Source of the DNA: Elusimicrobiota bacterium
GTDB taxonomy: Bacteria > Elusimicrobiota > Elusimicrobia > UBA1565 > JACRDR01
DNA: 7,703 nt
Assembly (NCBI GenBank): GCA_016207585.1
Contig: JACQPI010000196.1
Span: 1 to 7,703 of the forward strand
Direction: 5' to 3'
The notes beneath the pieces are model-generated. The model ran no database searches. It saw only the letters and a program-made list of their open reading frames with translations, and was not told the origin of the DNA. A program made the position numbers and the translations under genes. This document shows, in pieces, positions 1 through 5,935 of this stretch; positions within the stretch are counted from its first letter, which is position 1, and the number at the start of each line of letters is the position of its first letter.

Positions 1-1136
1 ACCCCGCTGTGGTCGCTGGCCAAGATAGGCAGTCCGGCCCGCAGCGCCTCCACGTTGCTCAGGCCGTAGCTCTCATGGATGGACGGGGAGATGAAAAGGT
101 TCGACAGGCGAAAATGGGCCTGTTTCCGTATCGGAGAGAGGTACCCCGGGAAAAAAACCCGGCATCGCCTCAGGCGCCGGGCCTCCGCGTGCACGCGCCG
201 CGCATAGGATCCCCCGCGCATGAAAGCGGGTTCCCCGCAAAGAAACAGGCACAACTCCTGAGCGGGGAAATCCGGTGAGGCTTCCAGCAACCGCAGCGCC
301 TCCAGCAGAAGGTGAAGGCCTTTCTCGGGAGAGATCCGGCTCAACGTGATCAAGGCCCTCGTCTGCGGCCCAAGCCGATACTGAGTCCGCAAGCGCCGAA
401 CCTCCTGTTGCACGGCCGGATCCGGCGCCTGCTCGGACCACCCTCCCCACGGCACCACGAGCAGCCTCGACTCCAGGGGCTGCGCCGGCCCATGACGCGG
501 GAAACCGCGGGAAATTCTGCCGTAGCAGCGGGCGATCGTCTCGGACATCCGGCGGGAGGGGACCGCCATAAGGCGCGAGTACTGTACCGTGCGATGCTGC
601 TTCTCGAATACGAGCCGAAGGAGGTCCGGAACCGCCCAGTTCATCCCAATGCGCCCGAGCCAATCGAAGGCCCGGGTCAGACGATGGGGCTCCAAAACGT
701 CGCGCAGGTACATCTTGTTGAAAAAATCCACGACGTCGACATGCCAGATCGATAGGATGGGATAACCCAACTGGGCGATGCGCGCCGCGTCCGGCCCTTC
801 GGAGATATCGTTGAGAACGACGACGGTGTCTTGGACCGGGAAGAGCGTCGCGTGATCCGCCAGATAGCCCGTCGTCCGGTGCTCGAACTCCCGGCAAAAA
901 CGCGCGTATCCCAGCTCCGAGAGGCCGACCAATCCGTCGCGAGCGTGGGTTCGAATGGGGATATATTCCGCGTTCGGATCAGGGGAGGCCGCCCCGGATC
1001 CGATGGAAATCAGCTTGAAATCCTTGCGCCGCGTCCAGTGGCGAACGAGCTGCAATCCCACCATGGCCCCACCGCCCAGGGGGGTGCTGTCCATGGGATA
1101 GCCCAAGTGACTGCCGATGAAAACGAGCTTTTTCAT
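1..1136 (-). CDS. Glycosyltransferase, GT-B fold, family-4-like (3' end outside window)
   Basis: A single open frame of 378 codons runs from ATG at 1136-1134 to the left edge without a stop, so the C-terminus is missing. Family-4 (Pfam Glycos_transf_1) retaining glycosyltransferases move a sugar from a nucleotide donor to a lipid, polysaccharide or protein acceptor, usually at the inner face of the membrane. Visible support: a Rossmann-like start (MKKLVFIGSH) followed by a Gly-rich GGGA loop at residues 21-24, typical of the acceptor domain; SRISPEKG at 266-273, whose Arg and Lys normally contact the donor phosphates; and the EX7E motif, Glu355 to Glu363 (ESYGLSNVE), in a segment like the family's donor-binding site. 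There is no signal peptide or membrane span, so it is probably cytosolic or peripheral. Donor and acceptor cannot be deduced. No Shine-Dalgarno is visible before the ATG, and the predicted leader is very short. The gene is divergent from the thiolase. The family call is firm; the substrate is unknown. Confidence 0.9.
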   Translation of the reverse strand, partial: MKKLVFIGSHLGYPMDSTPLGGGAMVGLQLVRHWTRRKDFKLISIGSGAASPDPNAEYIPIRTHARDGLVGLSELGYARFCREFEHRTTGYLADHATLFPVQDTVVVLNDISEGPDAARIAQLGYPILSIWHVDVVDFFNKMYLRDVLEPHRLTRAFDWLGRIGMNWAVPDLLRLVFEKQHRTVQYSRLMAVPSRRMSETIARCYGRISRGFPRHGPAQPLESRLLVVPWGGWSEQAPDPAVQQEVRRLRTQYRLGPQTRALITLSRISPEKGLHLLLEALRLLEASPDFPAQELCLFLCGEPAFMRGGSYARRVHAEARRLRRCRVFFPGYLSPIRKQAHFRLSNLFISPSIHESYGLSNVEALRAGLPILASDHSG

Positions 1137-1153
1137 GCGAAGAATCGGTTAAA

Positions 1154-1162
1154 ATTATAGCA
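1154..1162 (-). promoter_or_regulatory. Extended -10 promoter for the glycosyltransferase gene
   Basis: On the minus strand the sequence reads TGCTATAAT, a perfect extended -10 element (TGn plus TATAAT). No good -35 hexamer lies 16-18 bases upstream; TTCATG at an 18-base spacing is a poor match. Extended -10 promoters often need no -35. Transcription would begin near 1147, leaving a leader of only about 11 bases before the ATG at 1136, with no Shine-Dalgarno in it. Confidence 0.6.
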
Positions 1163-1177
1163 TTAACGCCCAAATGC
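1160..1177. repeat. Small inverted repeat overlapping the glycosyltransferase promoter
   Basis: GCATT at 1160-1164 and its complement AATGC at 1173-1177 are separated by 8 bases. The left arm overlaps the TG of the extended -10 element of the minus-strand gene. The position would suit a repressor operator, but five-base arms arise easily by chance, so this is a candidate only. Confidence 0.25.
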
Positions 1178-1178
1178 C

Positions 1179-1207
1179 ATGAAAATGGACCGCAAGGTCG
1201 GCTTCAT
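1179..1207. repeat. Nested inverted repeat between the two divergent promoters
   Basis: The outer arms are ATGAA (1179-1183) and TTCAT (1203-1207). The inner arms are GACC (1188-1191) and GGTC (1196-1199) around a GCAA loop. The two stems are separated by an asymmetric internal loop of 4 and 3 bases. The element lies between the -10 of the minus-strand gene and the -35 of the plus-strand gene, where a shared regulator could bind. It could also be chance. Confidence 0.3.
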
Positions 1208-1228
1208 CCCGAAGATCAAAACGTCGCC

Positions 1229-1257
1229 TTGCCAGCGCGGCGGGGATGCTTTATAAT
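1229..1257 (+). promoter_or_regulatory. Sigma-70-type promoter for the thiolase gene
   Basis: TTGCCA at 1229-1234 and a perfect TATAAT at 1252-1257 are separated by exactly 17 bases, the optimal spacing. The predicted start is near 1264, giving a leader of about 23 bases. That leader contains a GGAGA Shine-Dalgarno at 1276-1280, six bases before the ATG at 1287. This is the clearest promoter in the window. Confidence 0.75.
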
Positions 1258-1286
1258 GATTTTGCGATTTCCCTTGGAGAAAATAT

Positions 1287-2630
1287 ATGCTCCCATCCCC
1301 CGCTAAGATCGTCGTATGCGCCGGAGCGCGCACCCCGATCGGCCACATCGCGCGCTCCCTCGCCGCGCGGCCGGCCCGCGAACTCATGCGCGCGGCGGTC
1401 GCAGCGATCCTAGAGCGTTCGCGAGTCCCGAAAGATGCGCTCAGCGGCCTCCTCGTCGGCTGGGTCGGGCAGGGTTTCGACGCGCCCAACATCGCGCGCG
1501 TGACGCTCCTGGAGGCCGGCCTGCCGGAATCCGCCCAGGCGGTGACCGTCCAGAACAACTGCATCTCCTCCATCGAGTCGGTCGCCGCGGCCTCGCGGTT
1601 CATCCTGGCCGGTGAAGGGGACCTTTTCATCGCGGGAGGAACGGAGAGCATGTCCCACCTCCCCTACACGATCGCGGGGCATCGCGGCCAAAAGGAGCTT
1701 CGTTCCTTGGAGGCCCTTAAATCGGCATGGGCCGGCCTGCCCCAGAGCACCTCGGTGAGGATCATCGACGCGATGGAGCAGGGGTTGACGGATCCCGTCA
1801 AGAACATCAACATGGCCGGCACCGCGGAGGTGTGCGCGCAGATGTACGGAATCAGCCGCCAAGCGCAGGACGCCTACGCCCATGAGAGTTTTCGACGCAC
1901 GATCGAAGGCTGGAACAAGGGCTTTTACGCTTCCCACGTCGTTCCCTTCGAGGCGGACGGCCAAGTCGTGCTGGACAAGGACGAATATCCCTTCTTGCGC
2001 GAGGACCTCGTGGCAAAGCCCCAGATGCTCGCCAAGGCGCCGGCCCTGTTCGACAACTCCGCGTACCGAATACAGGATTTCTATCGGGACTTCGGCGCGC
2101 ACATCCAAGGTCGGGCATACGGACCCGACACGAAGGGAACCGTAACCCTCTTCAACTCCTGCGGCCGCTCCGACGGCGCGGCCGCCGTGCTCGTAACGAC
2201 CGCGCCACGGGCCAAGGAGCTGGGCCTTGAAACCCTCGGCGAGATAAAAGGGTGGGGCTTCTACGGCAACAACCCCGCTCATATGGGCGTCTCGCCGGCT
2301 TTGGCCGCTCCGCTCGCGTTGAAACGCGCCGGCATTTCGTTCGACGCTCTCGATCTCATTGAGCTGCACGAACCCTTCGCCGCGACCGTCCTGTCCATAT
2401 TCAAGATTGGCCGGGAACGATTCGGGCATGACTGGGAGGCCAAGCATCGGGAAGGAAAGCTCAATCCCCACGGCGGCTCCATCGCGCTCGGACACCCGCT
2501 GGGCGCCACCGGCACCCGGCTGCTCCTGAACCTGCTCTACGGGCTCAAGGCGAACGGCGGCCGTTTCGGCATGATCGCCGCGTGCGCCGGGGGCGGGATG
2601 GGCGGGGCGATGGTCGTGGAACGGTATTGA
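1287..2630 (+). CDS. Thiolase family protein, acetyl-CoA C-acyltransferase (FadI/trifunctional-beta-like)
   Basis: A complete 447-residue cytosolic thiolase. Degradative thiolases cleave 3-ketoacyl-CoA with CoA to acetyl-CoA and a shortened acyl-CoA; biosynthetic members run the Claisen condensation in reverse. The nucleophilic cysteine is Cys92 in VQNNCISS. GGTESMSHLPY at 117-127 is the usual thiolase loop. HEPFAAT at 361-367 occupies the family's NEAF position; His in place of Asn is known in FadI and the trifunctional-protein beta subunit. GHPLGATGTR at 402-411 supplies His403, and the second catalytic cysteine is Cys433 in AACAGGG. MAGTAEVCAQMYGISRQAQD at 176-195 also resembles the corresponding FadI segment, and the length is close to FadI. 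The start is fixed by a GGAGA ribosome site six bases upstream and a strong promoter. No FadJ-type hydratase/dehydrogenase partner lies beside it, so chain length and direction of reaction are undecided. The gene ends flush against the convergent HAD-MFS gene. Confidence 0.93.
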   Translation: MLPSPAKIVVCAGARTPIGHIARSLAARPARELMRAAVAAILERSRVPKDALSGLLVGWVGQGFDAPNIARVTLLEAGLPESAQAVTVQNNCISSIESVAAASRFILAGEGDLFIAGGTESMSHLPYTIAGHRGQKELRSLEALKSAWAGLPQSTSVRIIDAMEQGLTDPVKNINMAGTAEVCAQMYGISRQAQDAYAHESFRRTIEGWNKGFYASHVVPFEADGQVVLDKDEYPFLREDLVAKPQMLAKAPALFDNSAYRIQDFYRDFGAHIQGRAYGPDTKGTVTLFNSCGRSDGAAAVLVTTAPRAKELGLETLGEIKGWGFYGNNPAHMGVSPALAAPLALKRAGISFDALDLIELHEPFAATVLSIFKIGRERFGHDWEAKHREGKLNPHGGSIALGHPLGATGTRLLLNLLYGLKANGGRFGMIAACAGGGMGGAMVVERY

Positions 2631-5600
2631 TTATCGGCGTTTAAAGCCTTGCGGCTCCTTTTGAGCGTCTAATCCCGGCAGAAAGGCGGGAGCCTTCCAG
2701 AAAAGAAATTCACCTGCAAGATAAGCCGTCCCAATAACGGCCAAGAGGGCCGGGAATGCCGGCGTCCAATGCCCCGCGGCCAGGGCCAGAAGCCCATAGC
2801 CGATCGAGATGGCCGCGTTAAAAAAGGCCCCCTGGATTCCGATCATCGATCCCAAATTGTCTTTTTTAGCGTTGCTCTGGAAGTAGTTGAAGAGCAAGAC
2901 GTAGCTGGGGCCGTAGAACATCCCGATAGGAATCAGGCTGATGAACATCGCCGTTTGGACCGTCAAAAACGGCAGCATCCCGGGCCAGGTCCAGACCGCG
3001 AACGGCAGCCAAACCGCCGAGAAACCCACGCCGAAAAAACGCAGCCAGTTCCGCTCCGTCATGCGATGCGCGATCCCCATGAGGCCGGTCGCGATCAGCG
3101 CGGCCGCGCCCGCCGCCAAAACGTTCCCCGGCATCAGCCGCCCAAAAACCCAGAGCGCCGCCAAGGCCGCCACCGCCGCCTGCACGAGCCGCTGGCCGGC
3201 GACCGTCCGGCCCAACAGCTTTATTTTCGGCAGCTCGGCTTCGGCGGCCGTGGAGATCAGGTTTCCAAAAAATAAGGCCCCCTGAAACTGCCCCAGAAGA
3301 AGCCCCTTGCCCGAGGATCCAGCCACTGTCTCGGCGATATGCGGCAGGCCGAAATACTGAAGCGGATACATCATGAGCGCGGCCAGCGCCAGGTAAAGCA
3401 TCGAGTTGCGCAGGCGGCCCCGCTTTTCAGGTCTATCTCCTTGGGCGCCCGCGCCGCTCCAGAGAGCCTTGAAGGCGTCCGTCCGGGCGATCCAAACCAG
3501 AAGCGCCGCGGCGACCGGCAAGGGCGAATGGAGCAGCGGGTACGAGGCGATCGAACCCAGAAAGAGCGCCGCTTCCTTCCAGTATTTTTTCAGGAAGAAG
3601 TCTTTCCGGACAGGGCCCGGCCCTCGCGGCCGAGGCACGGCGACGTTCGGGATGAAAGGGAAAATGACGAGCAGCGCGATCAGCAAATTGATCCCGGCGG
3701 CCCCGGCGAAGACCGCGAAGGGATTCCATTGATCCACGATGTGTCCCAGTCCCAGGATAAGCCCGAAAGCCACCTGCAAAATCAGGTAGCTCATGAACCG
3801 CAGGCTGTTGACCGCGCTCAAATGCCGGGAAGGAAACAGCCTCTGCACGAAAGCTCCATCCGTCGTCATGATGGAAGACAGGAGCCAGCCGTCCGCCAGG
3901 GAGGCCAAAAGAAGGGTCCAAAAATTGAGAACGCCGAAGTAGTGGAATGCCGGAAGCGCCATAAGCAGGGCCGCTCGCGAGAGGGTGTTGATCGCCATGC
4001 CGGTGCGGGTCGGCAGGCGGTCGATGATCCAGCCGCTGACCGGGCCGGCCGCGATGCCCGCCATGAGACCGAACGCCATCAAGACCGCGTAGCCCGTCCA
4101 GCCCACGACGGGCACGGCAACAAAGGGATAGGCGATCGTGACGGCGATGAAAGTCAGGGTGCCGAGCATCAACTGCGAGAAATACGCGACGGTCGTCTTC
4201 TTGCCGACCGGCTCGCCTCCCATGGAATGCGCGCCGCTTGATCGGGCAGGGACGGGGGGCGACGCCGGGGCTCGGGCCCCGGCGTCTTCGCCGCGCCGCT
4301 GAAGCGCTTGGGAGGGAAGCGAGGCGACGGCATCCAGAAGCCGGCGGGTCGCCGCGGGGCCCTTGCCGGGCAGGACGAACGCGTTTTTCATCCTGGGATC
4401 TGCTGTTCCTCCGACGCTCAAGGTCAGCGCGCCTGGAAGGCCCAGTTCCATGTTGCGATCCGTGTCGTTTCCCGTCAGTTTTTCCGGAGCCTTGCGCAGG
4501 TCCAAGCCGGCGCGCTGCGCCGCCGCCGCGACATCGGGCAGGATTTCTTTGAGCTCGACCCATTTGGGGGCGAACATGCCGTCCCCGACAATAACGACAT
4601 CGTCCGCGGAAATTTTCAGCCGTTCTACGATATGGCGCACCGCCACTGATTTATCCAATTTAGACAGCATGATATAGGGCGGTTTGACGGGGTCGTTGGC
4701 CAGCCGCGCCGTCACCTTGTAAGCGATGCCGCGGCGACTCAACTCTTCCCGCAACAGTTGGGCGGCCGCCAAGACGGCCGATTGCGGAGTACCCGCCTTC
4801 AACATCATGGAATAGCTGTAGGACAAATAGCTCTCGCCCGGTATCCCGCCGCTCCCGTCGTGCAATTCGGTGCCCAGCTCAGCCAGCCGAGCTTTCACGC
4901 CTTCGGCTGCTTGGCGTATCTTTTCCACTTCCACGACCGCCAAGGGCGGTTCTTCATAAAGGAGTTGAGCCTTCCCGTCCGCGCCGTAGCGCAGGACGCT
5001 GCCGCCCCGGCCGGCGCCGAGGATAATCCCTTCCCGCAGACGCGCCGGGATGGATTCCAATGATTCCAGGATCGTGACTTCCTCCGGATCCCTTTCCTCT
5101 TTGTACGGGCGGTCCGTGATGATGACCATCTGCTTGCCGGCCTCGCGGACGGCCAATATCCGCGCGACGGTCTCCGCGGAGGCGACGGCATTGTACAGAT
5201 CGAGGGTATCGTCGAAATCCGAAAAAACGACGCTCTTGCGGGATGCCCTTTCCAATAGCCAGTTGAAAACGGTCTCCGAGACGACCGGCAGGCTGGCGAC
5301 GATCCCGGTCTTTTCCGCGATGAGAGACAGGTCGTCTCTTAGGGCGTCATAGCGCTTTAGCTCGGAAGCGGCATCGGATGGCCGTCCCGCAACCGGAATG
5401 CCGTTGTCTCCCAGCCCGGTCCCCGGCCTATCCGAAAATGCAAGCAGCGAAGACGCCCGGCTTCCCTGGATAGCGTCGCCGATATGGGATTCCCGGCGCA
5501 CAGGGTCGGCGGAATCCGCCATGTGAAGTTGATGAATCGCTCCTAGGATCGGTTGCGGCCTGGAAAAATCAACGGCGTGCCGAAGGCCTTCGGCGCGGGA

Positions 5601-5801
5601 GGCGCTTGTTTGGAGGAATGGAGGCTTAAGCCGGATATCCGACAGCGGGCTTACGATCGCCGCCGCTGGCGCAGCCGACCTGTTTCTCCCCTGGTCCGCC
5701 GACACCGGCGTAACCGTCGAGACCAGAACGAGAACTCCCGCAAGCGCCAGAGAGACGCCCCGGCGCAGGGTGGAAAGAGCGCTAGAAACCGTTCGAGGCA
5801 T
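2631..5801 (-). CDS. Export signal + HAD-superfamily hydrolase + MFS transporter fusion protein
   Basis: A 1056-residue protein. Start: ATG at 5801, with AGGAG five bases upstream. Residues 1-35 look like a signal peptide (Arg13-Arg14, hydrophobic 15-30, VSA before Asp36). Residues 36-185 are a low-complexity leader. Residues about 190-495 form a HAD domain: motif I is DFDDT (Asp195 probable nucleophile, Asp197 acid/base); motif II is Thr229 in IITDRP; motif III is Lys384 in KLDKS; motif IV begins at Gly406-Asp407. The roughly 155 residues between motifs II and III fit a C2 cap, as in HAD-IIB sugar-phosphate phosphatases. A linker rich in Ala, Pro and Arg (500-530) leads to a hydrophobic region (536-1040) with about 14 possible membrane spans. 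This region has an MFS motif-A-like GWIIDRLPTR at 590-599 and a basic central loop (718-742). The likely job is dephosphorylation coupled to transport across the inner membrane; the substrate is not identifiable. HAD and MFS assignments are firm; coupling is inferred. It is divergent from the PLD-family gene. Confidence 0.88.
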   Translation of the reverse strand: MPRTVSSALSTLRRGVSLALAGVLVLVSTVTPVSADQGRNRSAAPAAAIVSPLSDIRLKPPFLQTSASRAEGLRHAVDFSRPQPILGAIHQLHMADSADPVRRESHIGDAIQGSRASSLLAFSDRPGTGLGDNGIPVAGRPSDAASELKRYDALRDDLSLIAEKTGIVASLPVVSETVFNWLLERASRKSVVFSDFDDTLDLYNAVASAETVARILAVREAGKQMVIITDRPYKEERDPEEVTILESLESIPARLREGIILGAGRGGSVLRYGADGKAQLLYEEPPLAVVEVEKIRQAAEGVKARLAELGTELHDGSGGIPGESYLSYSYSMMLKAGTPQSAVLAAAQLLREELSRRGIAYKVTARLANDPVKPPYIMLSKLDKSVAVRHIVERLKISADDVVIVGDGMFAPKWVELKEILPDVAAAAQRAGLDLRKAPEKLTGNDTDRNMELGLPGALTLSVGGTADPRMKNAFVLPGKGPAATRRLLDAVASLPSQALQRRGEDAGARAPASPPVPARSSGAHSMGGEPVGKKTTVAYFSQLMLGTLTFIAVTIAYPFVAVPVVGWTGYAVLMAFGLMAGIAAGPVSGWIIDRLPTRTGMAINTLSRAALLMALPAFHYFGVLNFWTLLLASLADGWLLSSIMTTDGAFVQRLFPSRHLSAVNSLRFMSYLILQVAFGLILGLGHIVDQWNPFAVFAGAAGINLLIALLVIFPFIPNVAVPRPRGPGPVRKDFFLKKYWKEAALFLGSIASYPLLHSPLPVAAALLVWIARTDAFKALWSGAGAQGDRPEKRGRLRNSMLYLALAALMMYPLQYFGLPHIAETVAGSSGKGLLLGQFQGALFFGNLISTAAEAELPKIKLLGRTVAGQRLVQAAVAALAALWVFGRLMPGNVLAAGAAALIATGLMGIAHRMTERNWLRFFGVGFSAVWLPFAVWTWPGMLPFLTVQTAMFISLIPIGMFYGPSYVLLFNYFQSNAKKDNLGSMIGIQGAFFNAAISIGYGLLALAAGHWTPAFPALLAVIGTAYLAGEFLFWKAPAFLPGLDAQKEPQGFKRR
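2645..2662 (+). terminator. Weak terminator-like hairpin after the thiolase gene
   Basis: AGCC (2645-2648), loop TTGC, GGCT (2653-2656), then CC and TTTT (2659-2662), beginning 15 bases after the thiolase stop. The stem is only four pairs and the T run is short. It lies inside the 3' end of the HAD-MFS coding sequence, because the convergent genes leave no intergenic space. A second alternative stem, AAGGC-GGGA-GCCTT, lies at 2683-2696. Neither is a convincing intrinsic terminator. Confidence 0.2.
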
Positions 5802-5935
5802 GGAATCTCCTCATAAAGCAAGCTGATTGTACTACGAAACCGCCCGGAAAACCCTGAGCTCAAATGCCCGATTATTCATAGGCCTTTTGACTTATATTTT
5901 TCTATACCCCTTTGAAAGTAAAATGGTCACGTCTT
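5802..5935. promoter_or_regulatory. Divergent control region between the HAD-MFS and PLD-family genes
   Basis: These 134 bases hold no gene. The part from about 5870 to 5925 is distinctly AT-rich in an otherwise GC-rich window, as expected for promoters. For the minus-strand gene, TACAAT (5831-5826) is a candidate -10. It would place the start near 5819 and give a leader containing the clear GAGGAG ribosome site (5812-5807), but no matching -35 is seen. For the plus-strand gene, TTGACT at 5887-5892 resembles a -35 but has no -10 at 16-18 bases. TAAAAT at 5919-5924 is a candidate -10 that would leave a leader of only a few bases. Individual promoter assignments are weak; the regulatory role is inferred from the divergent layout. 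Confidence 0.5.

Noticed and set aside
73..897. Minus-strand open frame of 274 codons within the glycosyltransferase region
   Set aside because: It lies in another frame of the same strand as the glycosyltransferase. Its Arg/Gly/Pro-rich translation has no motifs, while the glycosyltransferase frame carries SRISPEKG and EX7E.
1410..2495. Long open frame on the minus strand inside the thiolase gene (361 codons)
   Set aside because: It is antisense to a thiolase with all expected catalytic motifs. Its translation shows no recognisable domain, and long antisense frames are common in GC-rich genes.
3339..4241. Plus-strand open frame of 300 codons over the MFS domain
   Set aside because: The composition is extremely rich in Arg, Gln and Asp, as expected for the antisense of hydrophobic membrane helices, and no ribosome site or domain is seen.
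3433..4563. Minus-strand open frame of 376 codons within the HAD-MFS gene
   Set aside because: It is the shifted frame of the real gene; the translation is low-complexity Arg/Gly/Pro with no membrane helices.
5697..5801. Twin-arginine (Tat) export signal on the HAD-MFS protein
   Set aside because: Two arginines are present (residues 13-14), but the following GVSLAL does not fit the usual RRxFLK consensus; an ordinary Sec-type signal is the simpler reading.
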